The notes: a model not told the origin generated them from the sequence alone. A stretch of DNA of 37,387 nt from Eximiradius proteiniborus (GCA_937936035.1 CALGXJ010000005.1:1-37387); one strand, 5' to 3'; shown: positions 27,829 through 37,370, counted from the stretch's first letter. Translations and numbers: made by a program.

Positions 27829-27901
27829 TGCCCTGTGGTGTAATTGGCAACACGTCTGACTCTGGATCAGAAAAGTCCAGGTTCGAGCCCTGGCGGGGCA
27901 G
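27829..27901 (+). tRNA. tRNA-Gln (anticodon CTG)
   Basis: Acceptor TGCCCTG/CGGGGCA, anticodon arm TCTGA-CTCTGGA-TCAGA, T-arm CCAGG-TTCGAGC-CCTGG; CCA not encoded. Confidence 0.95.
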
Positions 27902-28924
27902 CTAATCATCCAAAGAATTGTAAATATTCAGGTAGCTTTGATAACGTTCAAAGCTAATTTTATTTTTATCGACAGCCAGTTTTACACTGCAGCCGGGCTC
28001 GTGAGTGTGAGTGCACGCAGCGAATTTGCAGTCATTGATATATTGGCGGAAATCCGGAAACAGCAAGCAAAGTTCATCTTTTGAAACATCCCACAATGCG
28101 TATTCACGAAGTCCGGGTGTGTCGGTTAAGTAGCCACCGAAAGGAAGTTCGAACCGTCGGACAATAGTTGTTGTGTGGCGACCTTTGCCGCTCCATTCGC
28201 TGACATCAGCGATGCGTTGCACCTCGCTACCGAAAATATTATTGATTAACGAGGATTTGCCGACGCCGCTCATTCCAACAATTACTGTGTCTTTGTCTTT
28301 GATAAATGAATAGAGCTCGTCCAATGCAAAATTTTCAGAAACCGAAATCGGAAACAATGGAATTTGCAATGCTCTGTATGGGTCGAACATGTCGGAGACT
28401 TCGTCGAAATCAACTAAATCAACTTTGTTTATGCAAATGATTGGTTCTAATTTGCCGAGTTCGGCAGCAACGAGCATTCTATCGATGAGACGCAAATTAA
28501 TTAATGGTTCATCGATGGACATAAAAATAAGCAGATGAGAATTATTAGAAGAGATAACGTGCTCACGGTTCGGGTTTGCCGGGTCGCGACGGGAAATTTT
28601 TGTTTTGCGTTCATCTACCTGAAAGATAAGTCCGCTTTGCTCGTTCGATGAGCTATCGTCAAGAGTGAAGCAAACGTAATCGCCGCAAGCGATAAGGTTA
28701 GAAAATTTATGCGGTGAGGATATTCGCCCGGCAGCAAAACACGAATAGAAAATTTTGGTATGAAGTTCTTCGACGACGAAGTATTTGGGTTTGACCTCGA
28801 CGACACGCCCTTGCAGGAAATTATCAACGTTTTTAGGAGCGTCTCTGAGAAGGGTTTTTCTGAAAGTTTTGCTTTTTCTGATGTATTCTTTTTTCTGTTC
28901 GTCAAAATTTTGCTTGTATTTCAT
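27902..28924 (-). CDS. rsgA: Ribosome small subunit-dependent GTPase A
   Basis: ICINKVDLVDFDEV, VGMSGVGKSSLINNIFG, GRHTTTIVRRFELPFGGYLTDTPGLREYALWD, CKFAACTHTHEPGCSVKLAV. Confidence 0.96.
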   Translation of the reverse strand: MKYKQNFDEQKKEYIRKSKTFRKTLLRDAPKNVDNFLQGRVVEVKPKYFVVEELHTKIFYSCFAAGRISSPHKFSNLIACGDYVCFTLDDSSSNEQSGLIFQVDERKTKISRRDPANPNREHVISSNNSHLLIFMSIDEPLINLRLIDRMLVAAELGKLEPIICINKVDLVDFDEVSDMFDPYRALQIPLFPISVSENFALDELYSFIKDKDTVIVGMSGVGKSSLINNIFGSEVQRIADVSEWSGKGRHTTTIVRRFELPFGGYLTDTPGLREYALWDVSKDELCLLFPDFRQYINDCKFAACTHTHEPGCSVKLAVDKNKISFERYQSYLNIYNSLDD

Positions 28925-29039
28925 AAAAAATGCTTTTTATTTTAAAAATTTATGTATTATTTTGTAAAAGTCAAAGTATTATAAATAATTACAAGTTAGC
29001 AAATTTATAAACAACCAGCAAATAAATAAAGGAAAGTGT

Positions 29040-29933
29040 ATGGAAAAAAATTTCCTAATTGGCACAACAACTGCAATAGTAACTCCATTCAAAAGCGATT
29101 TATCGATTGATTACGACAGATTTAAGAGGTTGCTCGATTTTCAGTTAGAAAATGGGGTGAAAAACATTTGCGTATGCGGTTCGACGGGCGAATCTGCAAC
29201 AATGACAGCAAAAGAAAAATTGTCTTTGATTGTTGCAGCAGTCGAGCACGTCGGCAAAGATGCAACAATTATTGCTGGGACCGGCAGCAATGACACACGT
29301 GCGACAATTGATCTGACAATTTTGGCAAAAGAATCAGGAGCCGATGCAGCCTTGATTGTTGCACCATACTACAACAAGCCAAGCCAGGAAGGTCTGTTCC
29401 AGCATTATGCAGCAATAGCTGAAAATGTAGATATGCCTTTGATTATCTACAATGTGCCGTCGCGCTCGGGTGTGAATATATCTGCTGAAACACAAATTAA
29501 ACTTGCTAAGAGCCACAAAAACATAGTTGCCACAAAAGAAGCATCGGGCGATTTAGACCAAATTTCTGAAATAATAAAGTATGCACCGGGAAGTTTTACA
29601 GTGTTGGCTGGCGACGATTCGCTTGCAGTGCCAACAATTTTGTTCGGCGGGAAAGGCGTTGTATCGGTGATTTCGAACTATGCACCGAAAATTTTCTCGC
29701 AAATGGTAAATTTGGCTCTCGATGGCGACTATCAGAGTGCGATGAATATACACTATGATTTGCTTGATTTGTTTGCTTTGAACTTTGTCGAAACAAATCC
29801 TATTCCGGTGAAAGCCGCGCTTGTGCTAATGGGAATTATAGAGGAATATTACAGATTGCCGCTGATTCCAATGCGTTCCGAGAACAAGAAACTATTGCAA
29901 AAAGCTCTGAAAAAACATAAGTTAGTGAAATAA
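29040..29933 (+). CDS. dapA: 4-hydroxy-tetrahydrodipicolinate synthase
   Basis: GTTTAIVTPFKSDLSIDYDRF, CVCGSTGESATMTAKEK, APYYNKPSQEGLFQHYAAIAENVDMPLIIYNVPSRSGVNI, ATKEASGDLDQ. Confidence 0.97.
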   Translation: MEKNFLIGTTTAIVTPFKSDLSIDYDRFKRLLDFQLENGVKNICVCGSTGESATMTAKEKLSLIVAAVEHVGKDATIIAGTGSNDTRATIDLTILAKESGADAALIVAPYYNKPSQEGLFQHYAAIAENVDMPLIIYNVPSRSGVNISAETQIKLAKSHKNIVATKEASGDLDQISEIIKYAPGSFTVLAGDDSLAVPTILFGGKGVVSVISNYAPKIFSQMVNLALDGDYQSAMNIHYDLLDLFALNFVETNPIPVKAALVLMGIIEEYYRLPLIPMRSENKKLLQKALKKHKLVK

Positions 29934-29957
29934 TAAACTATCAAATAGATTTTGTTG

Positions 29958-29990
29958 CTAACTGCTTGCAAGCTTTTGCAAGCAGTTTTT
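29958..29990 (+). terminator. Intrinsic terminator of dapA
   Basis: AACTGCTTGCA...TGCAAGCAGTT followed by TTT. Confidence 0.85.
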
Positions 29991-30423
29991 ATTTGTTGAA
30001 GATTATTTTTTCCAAAGCTGAAAGGCAATTTGCAGAGTGCCGGTTCAGGTCGAAACCGTCCGGCAATTTGGTATAATGAATTTTTAAAGTAACAAATATG
30101 GTCTGGTCGGCCGGGACCGAGAAAAAATAGGAAAGGCTGTCGCTTTCGTCAAATTCCCGCGACTGGTAGTAGCCCGGATATTTTTTGAATTCGTAGACAT
30201 TTTCGTTATAAAAATTCGATTGAAAATTATCAAAATCGCTGGAAGAAAAATTAGTCTTAATTGAAACTGATTTAACTGTTTTTTTGCGTAAGGAGTTAGC
30301 AGCAATTTCATCTACATTCCGGGAAAAGCTGCCCCACTTATATAAGCCGAACGAGATAATAAGGAGTGCCGCAATTAATGAAAATATTTTTGAATCGAGT
30401 ATTTTTGTAATGATTATTTTCAT
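29989..30423 (-). CDS. Hypothetical single-TM protein
   Basis: MKIIITKILDSKIFSLIAALLIISFGLYKWGSFSRN...; ATG at 30423 preferred over the longer ORF. Confidence 0.6.
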   Translation of the reverse strand: MKIIITKILDSKIFSLIAALLIISFGLYKWGSFSRNVDEIAANSLRKKTVKSVSIKTNFSSSDFDNFQSNFYNENVYEFKKYPGYYQSREFDESDSLSYFFSVPADQTIFVTLKIHYTKLPDGFDLNRHSANCLSALEKIIFNK

Positions 30424-30498
30424 AATTTTACATATAAAATTATTGCAAAAGCAAAACGTAATAAAAACAAAAATATTAAAATAATAAAAGGAAATAAT

Positions 30499-31875
30499 AT
30501 GAGCAGCGACAAAATTAGAACTGTAAATCCTCACAATGGTGAAGTCATCAAAGAGTATAACAAGCACACCCGAAATGAAGTTGAACGGATTATTTCCACT
30601 GCGACGAAGCGTCAGATAGAATGGGCGCGCCGCCCGTTTTCGGCACGCGCAGAAATGTTTCTTGCTGTTGCCGATTTATTGCTAAAACGCAAGGAACAAT
30701 ATGCTAAATTGATGGCAGAGGAAATGGGCAAGCCAATTTCGCAGGGGCTTGCTGAAATCGAAAAGTGTGCGAAAGTGTGTAGATACTACGTTGAAAATTC
30801 AGAACGCTTCCTTTCGGACAAGAAAATCGAGACAGAAGCAAAAAAATCATACGTTACTTATAACCCGCTTGGGATAATACTGGGAATTATGCCGTGGAAC
30901 TTTCCGTTCTGGCAGGTGTTTAGATTTGCTGTTCCTACATTGATGGCTGGCAATGCAGTTCTTCTGAAGCATTCAAGCAATGTGATGGGATGTTCGCTTG
31001 CGATAGAGTATCTGTTGCTCGATGCAGGAATCCCGGAAAACGTATTTACATCGCTTGTTATTTCCGGCGACGAAGCAGAAGAACTGATTGGAAATATCAA
31101 TGTTGCGGCTGTATCGCTGACCGGCAGCACGGAAGTTGGTCGCAGAGTAACGGCTGTTGCCGGTAAATATATGAAAAAGTGCGTTATGGAACTTGGCGGG
31201 AGCGATCCGTATTTAGTGCTGAAAGATGCAAATATCGACAAAGCGGCAAAGATTTGTGCTGCTGCCCGCCTTGTAAATAGCGGGCAAAGCTGTATCGCTG
31301 CAAAAAGATTTATTGTCGAAGCAGAAGTGTACGACGAATTTCTCGAGAAGTTCACCCGCCAGATGCAATCTTACAAAATGGGCAATCCACTCGACAAAGA
31401 TACAGATATTGGTCCGCAGGCAAGAGCAGACTTACGCGATGAATTGCATTCTTTGGTAACCAGAACACTTGAATTTGGGGCGAATCTGCATCTTGGGGGC
31501 GAAATCCCGGAAGGCGAAGGTTTCTATTATCCTGCGACTATTGTTACGGGTGCAATGCCGGGAATGCCAATTTTCGACCAAGAAACATTCGGACCGGTTG
31601 CGGCGGTTACACGTGCTGAACGCGAAGATTTGGCTATTTCGCTGTGCAACTTTACAAATTTTGGTTTGGGTGCTGCTGTATTTACAGAAGATATGGAAAA
31701 AGCCGAGTATTTAGCTAAAAATGTGCTAAATGCGGGCACAGTTTATGTAAATGGGCAAGTGAAAAGCGACCCACGTTTGCCGTTTGGCGGCATCAAAGAA
31801 TCCGGCTACGGCAGAGAACTTTCCGAAGAAGGCATAAAAGAGTTTGTTAATATAAAAACTGTTGTTGTTGAGTAA
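30499..31875 (+). CDS. NAD(P)-dependent aldehyde (succinate-semialdehyde-type) dehydrogenase
   Basis: GIILGIMPWNFPFWQVFRFAVPTLMAGNAVLLKHSSN, VMELGGSDPYLVLKDAN, NSGQSCIAAKRFIVE, LPFGGIKESGYGRELSEEGIKEFVNIKTV. Confidence 0.93.
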   Translation: MSSDKIRTVNPHNGEVIKEYNKHTRNEVERIISTATKRQIEWARRPFSARAEMFLAVADLLLKRKEQYAKLMAEEMGKPISQGLAEIEKCAKVCRYYVENSERFLSDKKIETEAKKSYVTYNPLGIILGIMPWNFPFWQVFRFAVPTLMAGNAVLLKHSSNVMGCSLAIEYLLLDAGIPENVFTSLVISGDEAEELIGNINVAAVSLTGSTEVGRRVTAVAGKYMKKCVMELGGSDPYLVLKDANIDKAAKICAAARLVNSGQSCIAAKRFIVEAEVYDEFLEKFTRQMQSYKMGNPLDKDTDIGPQARADLRDELHSLVTRTLEFGANLHLGGEIPEGEGFYYPATIVTGAMPGMPIFDQETFGPVAAVTRAEREDLAISLCNFTNFGLGAAVFTEDMEKAEYLAKNVLNAGTVYVNGQVKSDPRLPFGGIKESGYGRELSEEGIKEFVNIKTVVVE

Positions 31876-31898
31876 TTAGACAGAACTTACACCAACAA

Positions 31899-31935
31899 AA
31901 AAGGCTGCCACAACATCGAAGGCAGCCTTTCTTGT
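31899..31935. terminator. Terminator between convergent aldehyde dehydrogenase and bacteriohemerythrin genes
   Basis: AAAGGCTGCC-acaacatcgaa-GGCAGCCTTT with an A-rich left flank and TCTTGTTT on the right. Confidence 0.75.
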
Positions 31936-31949
31936 TTCGAGCTCTTAAA

Positions 31950-32354
31950 CTATTTTACTCCAACGCTGTTTAAATAATCACCGAATTGCTTGTCTGACGA
32001 AAGAATATGGTTATTTAACCATGAGCGTAGGAAGTTGAGTGTATGAACGCTAATTGTAGTCTGACCGTTCTTATATTTCTCGTAGAGATCTTGTGCCTGA
32101 CGTGTAAGGTCAGAATGCTCAACCTTGTGAAATTCTGCTTTTGGATAATTATACTGCCCCATTAATTTTTCTTCGTGAGAGAAATGTTCGACAGTGTAAT
32201 TGAGCAGATCGTTGAAAACGACGTTTAGCACATCATTGCCTTTGCCTTCGCTCATTGCATCGAAGAGTGTGTTTACGATATCGATAAGCTTCTGGTGTTG
32301 AGCGTCGATCGAATCGACATTAACTTTGAGGCTGTCGTTCCAATTAATAAATGC
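31950..32354 (-). CDS. Bacteriohemerythrin
   Basis: MAFINWNDSLKVNVDSIDAQHQKLIDIVN...YTVEHFSHEEKLM...EFHKVEHSDL...NHILSSDKQFGDYL with hemerythrin His/Glu/Asp ligands. Confidence 0.95.
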   Translation of the reverse strand, partial: AFINWNDSLKVNVDSIDAQHQKLIDIVNTLFDAMSEGKGNDVLNVVFNDLLNYTVEHFSHEEKLMGQYNYPKAEFHKVEHSDLTRQAQDLYEKYKNGQTTISVHTLNFLRSWLNNHILSSDKQFGDYLNSVGVK

Positions 32355-32585
32355 CATTTTTTCCCCTTTTTGAAAATTTGACATTGAAAATATAATAGTT
32401 TTATAGTGAATTAAAAAACATAAAACGATTAAAAAATATTAATGCATTTTGTAGGTATATAAAGGAAAAAATCAAAATCCGCACTGTGAATATGTTTGCA
32501 AAAACTAAAACTAAATAATTTTTGGCAATCGCTTTCTGGAAATTCAAAAATTATTAAAATCGATTGATAAACTCATTTTATTATG

Positions 32586-32617
32586 TTTGTTAATAAATAT
32601 ATTACTTTGTATATTTG
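32586..32617 (+). promoter_or_regulatory. Bacteroidota-type promoter for the pruA-type gene
   Basis: TTTG (32586-32589), 20-bp spacer, TATATTTG (32610-32617). Confidence 0.65.
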
Positions 32618-32666
32618 TAGATTAGCTTTATAATTTCTTTTTTTTATGAATATTTATGGAGTTTCT

Positions 32667-34214
32667 ATGGTAATCAAGCCTTTTGCAAATCAAGTTCCAT
32701 TCGATTTCACGTTGGAAGAAAACGTACGCAAGCAAAAAGAAGCAATTGAATATGTTCGTAAACAATTAGGCAAAGAATATCCAAATATTGTTGGTGGAAA
32801 AGAAGTATTCACCGAGCGCAAAACAAAATCAATTAATCCTGCAAATCACGAGGAGCTGATCGGAACATTTCAGAAAGCCGGACAAAAAGAGGCCGAAGAC
32901 GCAATGCAGGCAGCTCTGAAAGCATTCGAAACCTGGAAATATACATCACCGGAAGAAAGAGCGGCATATTTATTCAAAGCAGCCGAAGTGGTGCGTCAGC
33001 GCCGTTTTGAAATCAATGCGTGGATGATTTTGGAAGCTGGCAAAAACTTTGCCGAAGCCGATGCCGACACCTGCGAGGCAATCGATTTTCTTGAACTCTA
33101 CGGACGCGAAGCTCTTCGCTATGGGCAAGACCAGCCACTAACACCTTATCCCGGCGAAATGAATAAATACTTCTACATCCCGCTTGGAGTTGGTATTTGC
33201 ATTCCACCTTGGAACTTCCCATTTGCAATAATGGTTGGAATTACATCCGCTGCGATTGTAACAGGTAACACAGCGATATTGAAGCCGTCGAGCGAAACAC
33301 CGATGATGGCTTGGCTATTCCAGGATATTATGCACAAAGTTGGTTTGCCTGCCGGTGTGCTTAATTATTTTGTTGCATCTGGTGCAGAAGCCGGCGATTA
33401 TCTTGTGGATCATCCAAAAACACGCTTTATCTCGTTTACGGGTTCGATGGAAGTTGGTTTGCGTATTATTGAACGTTCAGCAAAGACTAACCCGGGTCAA
33501 ATCTGGATAAAACGCGTTGTTGCGGAAATGGGCGGCAAAGACACAATCGTTGTTGATAGCGAAGCGAATGTTGATGATGCAGTTGCTGGAGTTCTTACTT
33601 CTGCATTCGGATTTCAGGGGCAAAAATGTTCGGCTTGCTCGCGTGCAGTTGTAGATGAAAAAGTTTATGATGAATTTGTTCAAAAACTGAAGGCTGGTGT
33701 TGAAAAAATCAAGCAGGGAATGCCTGAAGAAAATTATCAGATGGGACCGGTTATCAGCGCTAGTGCAGAAAAATCAATTCTCAATTATATAGAAATTGGC
33801 AAGAAAGAAGGTAAACTGCTGCACGGCGGCAATAAATTAGACAGACCCGGTTTCTTCATCGAGCCGACAATCATCATTGATGTGGATCCGATGGCTCGTA
33901 TTTCGCAGGAAGAAATCTTCGGTCCGGTGCTTGCAGTAATCAAAGCCCGCGATTTTGATAACGCTTTAGAAATTGCGAACAACACAATTTACGGGCTCAC
34001 TGGTGCAGTTTATTCAATGAACCGCGAAAAACTGAACCGCGCAACCCGTGAATTCCACGTCGGCAATCTCTATCTGAACCGTAAATGTACAGGTGCAATT
34101 GTCGATGTTCACCCATTTGGCGGATTTAATATGAGCGGAACCGATTCGAAAGCTGGTAGCCGCGACTACTTAGCTTTGTTCTTGCAAGGAAAATCAGTAG
34201 CCGAAAAAATATAA
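32667..34214 (+). CDS. pruA: L-glutamate gamma-semialdehyde (1-pyrroline-5-carboxylate) dehydrogenase, RocA/PruA type
   Basis: LGVGICIPPWNFPFAIMVGITSAAIVTGNTAILKPSSETP, VAEMGGKDTIVVDSEAN, FGFQGQKCSACSRAVVDE, HPFGGFNMSGTDSKAGSRDYLALFLQGKSV; SD ggag favours ATG 32667. Confidence 0.92.
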   Translation: MVIKPFANQVPFDFTLEENVRKQKEAIEYVRKQLGKEYPNIVGGKEVFTERKTKSINPANHEELIGTFQKAGQKEAEDAMQAALKAFETWKYTSPEERAAYLFKAAEVVRQRRFEINAWMILEAGKNFAEADADTCEAIDFLELYGREALRYGQDQPLTPYPGEMNKYFYIPLGVGICIPPWNFPFAIMVGITSAAIVTGNTAILKPSSETPMMAWLFQDIMHKVGLPAGVLNYFVASGAEAGDYLVDHPKTRFISFTGSMEVGLRIIERSAKTNPGQIWIKRVVAEMGGKDTIVVDSEANVDDAVAGVLTSAFGFQGQKCSACSRAVVDEKVYDEFVQKLKAGVEKIKQGMPEENYQMGPVISASAEKSILNYIEIGKKEGKLLHGGNKLDRPGFFIEPTIIIDVDPMARISQEEIFGPVLAVIKARDFDNALEIANNTIYGLTGAVYSMNREKLNRATREFHVGNLYLNRKCTGAIVDVHPFGGFNMSGTDSKAGSRDYLALFLQGKSVAEKI

Positions 34215-34239
34215 AAACATTCTGCACTTTAGATAATTT

Positions 34240-34266
34240 GGCGGGCTGCGGTTGCCCGCCTTTTTT
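34240..34266 (+). terminator. Intrinsic terminator of the pruA-type gene
   Basis: GGCGGGC-tgcggtt-GCCCGCC followed by TTTTTT. Confidence 0.92.
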
Positions 34267-34421
34267 ATTTGAGCAGGTTCATTTGATATTTGATATTGTA
34301 GAAAGATAGAAAATGGTTTCGGACAAATGGAAAGAATAATTGTGAATATTGATTTGCCGTTGTTTCTTTATTTTCTTTATTCCAAAATTTTAGATATTTT
34401 TGCACTAAAAAGGTTCAAACT

Positions 34422-34925
34422 ATGGAAACTCTTTGGTCACCCTGGCGAAGCAAATATATAGGCACATTCAAAGACGAACAGGAAAAAAGCCGGGAAGAGT
34501 GTTTTCTGTGTGTTGCAGCAAGCGGCAAAAAGCCGGATAATGAAACTTATGTAGTTGCTCGTCGGAAGCATTGTTTTGCTGTTTTGAATTTATATCCATA
34601 CAACAACGGGCACACTCTTATTGCACCATACCGGCATATAGGGGATTTGACTGAGCTAAAGCAAGAGGAATTGAGCGAAATGTGTGTATTGATGCAGGAG
34701 TGTGTTGCTGCTTTGAAGGAAATATACGCTCCGCACGGATTTAATTTAGGTGCAAATCTTGGCAGAACTTCCGGAGCCGGATTGCCCGACCACCTGCATT
34801 TTCACGTTGTGCCCCGGTGGTCTGGCGATACGAGCTTTATTTCCACAATTTCCGATACAAAAGTTGTGTCTATCGGCATCGAAGAGACTTACAACGATTT
34901 GAGCAAAATTCTCAGTTCGAAATGA
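34422..34925 (+). CDS. HIT-family hydrolase/phosphorylase-like protein
   Basis: METLWSPWRSKYI...NLYPYNNGHTLIAPYRHIGDLTEL...DHLHFHVVPRWSGDTSF. Confidence 0.95.
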   Translation: METLWSPWRSKYIGTFKDEQEKSREECFLCVAASGKKPDNETYVVARRKHCFAVLNLYPYNNGHTLIAPYRHIGDLTELKQEELSEMCVLMQECVAALKEIYAPHGFNLGANLGRTSGAGLPDHLHFHVVPRWSGDTSFISTISDTKVVSIGIEETYNDLSKILSSK

Positions 34926-35740
34926 AAGATCTTGCACCACGAAAATCACTTGGTCAGAACTTTCTGAAAAACAAGAGCGTAGCATCGCGGATTGTTGCTT
35001 TGCTTGGGGATATTTCGGGCAAGCCTGTTCTGGAAATTGGACCGGGAATGGGTGTGCTGACGGAATTTCTGCTCGGGCAAAAGCCATTGCTTACTCTTGT
35101 TGAATTGGATGCGAGGGCAATCGAATACTTACACGAAAAATTCAGCAATAATTTGAAAATTATCCATTCAGATATATTAGATTTCGATATTAAGCGGCAT
35201 TTCGAGAAATACAACGAAAAGTTATTGATAATTGGGAATATACCTTATAATATTTCGACAGAAATTTTCTTTTTGTTGTTTGAAAATGCCGAGTATATCT
35301 CGAAAGCTGTACTGACAGTACAAAAAGAAGTTGCAGTGCGAGTGTGCAGTGGGCACGGTAGCCGTCAGTATGGGATAACATCGGTTGCAGCCAATTTAGT
35401 CTGCGCTCCAAAAATTGCTTTTGATATTGCGGCGGGTTCGTTCTTCCCGGCTCCGAAAGTAACTTCATCGGTTCTTGTGCTTGATTTCTACGAAGAACAA
35501 AAATACATAAACGCTTTTGCTGAAATAATGCAGCTTGTGAGAAGTGCTTTTTCGCAACGCCGGAAAATTCTTCGCAACTCGTTGGAAAATTATCTGAAAG
35601 CAAGCAACATTTCTATGAAAGCAATGGAAGACGAACTGAAAGCAAGCAATTTAGAGTATTTATCGAAGCGAGCCGAGCAACTTAGCCTGAACGATTTCAT
35701 CAGATTATTCGAAATTTTGAACAATTTGAAAAACAAATAA
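34922..35740 (+). CDS. rsmA: 16S rRNA (adenine1518-N6/adenine1519-N6)-dimethyltransferase
   Basis: MKDLAPRKSLGQNFLKNKSVASRIV, VLEIGPGMGVLTEFLL, LLIIGNIPYNISTEIFF; starts within the HIT stop (ATGA). Confidence 0.96.
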   Translation: MKDLAPRKSLGQNFLKNKSVASRIVALLGDISGKPVLEIGPGMGVLTEFLLGQKPLLTLVELDARAIEYLHEKFSNNLKIIHSDILDFDIKRHFEKYNEKLLIIGNIPYNISTEIFFLLFENAEYISKAVLTVQKEVAVRVCSGHGSRQYGITSVAANLVCAPKIAFDIAAGSFFPAPKVTSSVLVLDFYEEQKYINAFAEIMQLVRSAFSQRRKILRNSLENYLKASNISMKAMEDELKASNLEYLSKRAEQLSLNDFIRLFEILNNLKNK

Positions 35741-35754
35741 ATGGGTTTTCGGAT

Positions 35755-36204
35755 ATGAAAAAAATTACAATAATACTTGTCCTTTTGTTAGCATTTGGTT
35801 GCAAAAGCATATACGAAAGGGCTCCGCAAATGCGTTCTTTTGGTTGCGAACTGCCAACGAAAGATTTTCTGGAAAAAACAACCAGCTTATCGCAACTCGA
35901 AGGCTTTTTCGTTGCCGAGCTGGATACAAACAATAACAATTGCCTGCTTGTTTTGCAGAAAAATCTTACAATCAAAGGTTCTGCAAACGACCGTGAGATT
36001 GTTGCAGACCAGATACGCATCCGCTATGCACAATTGGACAAAACTGTATGGTATTCTACGGGAATATTTAAATCTCACAAAGGAAAAACAAGCTACCTGC
36101 CACCAACAGCAGACGACTCGGCACGCCATAATAGCTCGGTAAATCTGACTTTAGACCGATTGTTTATGCAATGCAACCCCGGAAAGAAATTGGAAAGAAA
36201 GTAA
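35755..36204 (+). CDS. Hypothetical lipoprotein
   Basis: Signal peptide and lipobox MKKITIILVLLLAFGCKS. Confidence 0.7.
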   Translation: MKKITIILVLLLAFGCKSIYERAPQMRSFGCELPTKDFLEKTTSLSQLEGFFVAELDTNNNNCLLVLQKNLTIKGSANDREIVADQIRIRYAQLDKTVWYSTGIFKSHKGKTSYLPPTADDSARHNSSVNLTLDRLFMQCNPGKKLERK

Positions 36205-36257
36205 GATGAATATCATCATTGGATAGTATTGCCGAATGATACATTTGAGGAAATAGA

Positions 36258-36683
36258 ATGGATACAATCAATAATATAGAACTAAGAGATGAGAGTGTCT
36301 ATCCAGACGAAACGGTGCTAAAAGATGCACTGGGGCAATCCTACGAAGCATATATTGATTTGCTCAGTCTTTTGCAAAGAGTACAGTTGAATTATGAATG
36401 GCGATATTACAAAGATGGCAAAGCGTGGTTATGCAAAGCCCAGAAAAAGAGCGAAACAATAGTATGGATGTCTGCCCGGAAAGGCTATATGCAGGCAACT
36501 GTATATTTCCCGCTAAAATCTTTGGATGCTGTGCTGGCTCTTGATGTTTCAGACCATACAAAAGAGAAAATCGTGAATACAAAAAATGTCGGTAAATCCA
36601 AGCCGTGCATATTCGAGATTAGATCAAAGGAAATGCTTGTTGATTTCGAAAAAGTGATGAAATTAAAAATAGCAAGTAAATAG
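36258..36683 (+). CDS. DUF3788-like protein
   Basis: ALGQSYEAYIDLLSLLQRVQLNYEWRYYKDGKAWLCKAQKKSETIVWMSARKGYMQATVYFPLKS matches the recalled DUF3788 pattern. Confidence 0.7.
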   Translation: MDTINNIELRDESVYPDETVLKDALGQSYEAYIDLLSLLQRVQLNYEWRYYKDGKAWLCKAQKKSETIVWMSARKGYMQATVYFPLKSLDAVLALDVSDHTKEKIVNTKNVGKSKPCIFEIRSKEMLVDFEKVMKLKIASK

Positions 36684-36706
36684 AATCTGATAAAATATTG
36701 AGCGAT

Positions 36707-36736
36707 ACTACAAGCGTAAAAACTACAAGCGTAAAA
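36707..36736. repeat. Two tandem copies of a 15-bp direct repeat
   Basis: ACTACAAGCGTAAAA at 36707-36721 and 36722-36736. Confidence 0.8.
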
Positions 36737-36879
36737 AAACAGAAAAAAATAAATCATCGAAAAACCGCATAAATACTATCATATCTTGGTTTTGAAAGTG
36801 CCGTAATATCAATTTTATTGAAAAAAACAAAGATAAATTCTTAAATTATTGTTTTAAAAAGATTATTGTTGAGTGAAAA

Positions 36880-37230
36880 ATGGCTACAGTTATTCAAATC
36901 TTCGGCACAAAAAAGTGTAGGGAAACTGCTAAAGCAATCAGGTTTTTCAAGGAACGCGGTGTGAAAATACAGTTTATTGACCTTGCAGAAAAAGGACCAA
37001 GCAAAGGCGAACTAGAAAGCATTGCCCGCAAAATACCGATCGAGGAACTTATCGATAGAGAAGGCAAGCAATACAAGAAACGTCAACTTGAATACAAAGT
37101 GCTTGATATTTGGGAAGAACTGCTTGCCGATCCGCTGCTGTTACGAACCCCGATAACACGCTTCGGACAGGAAGCACAATTTGGAGTTGCCCCGGAAGTG
37201 TGGAAAAAGTGGATTGAGAAAGCGAAGTAA
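36880..37230 (+). CDS. ArsC/Spx-like thioredoxin-fold protein
   Basis: IQIFGTKKCRETAKAIRFFKERGVKIQFIDLAEKGPSKGELESIA...LLRTPITRFGQEAQFGVAPEVWKKWI. Confidence 0.85.
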   Translation: MATVIQIFGTKKCRETAKAIRFFKERGVKIQFIDLAEKGPSKGELESIARKIPIEELIDREGKQYKKRQLEYKVLDIWEELLADPLLLRTPITRFGQEAQFGVAPEVWKKWIEKAK

Positions 37231-37339
37231 ACAAAAAAACTCTGAAATACTGGTAAAATTAAGGAATACCGTTGAAAGCACATTGAACTAATTTATCTTT
37301 GTCAACAACACATTATTATAAACATTGGAAAAAAAAGTT

Positions 37340-37370
37340 TTTGGAAATTAGAAAAAAGTGCTTAATTTTG
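37340..37370 (+). promoter_or_regulatory. Promoter reading out of the window
   Basis: TTTG (37340-37343), 19-bp spacer, TAATTTTG (37363-37370). Confidence 0.6.

Noticed and set aside
26429-27901. Prophage or integrated island attached at tRNA-Gln
   Set aside because: No integrase, structural genes or duplicated tRNA 3' end were seen in the window; only a regulatory cassette is supported.
34817-34921. Extended N-terminus for rsmA
   Set aside because: It overlaps the HIT gene; the conserved start MKDLAPRKSLGQNF at 34922 (ATGA overlap) is the natural one.
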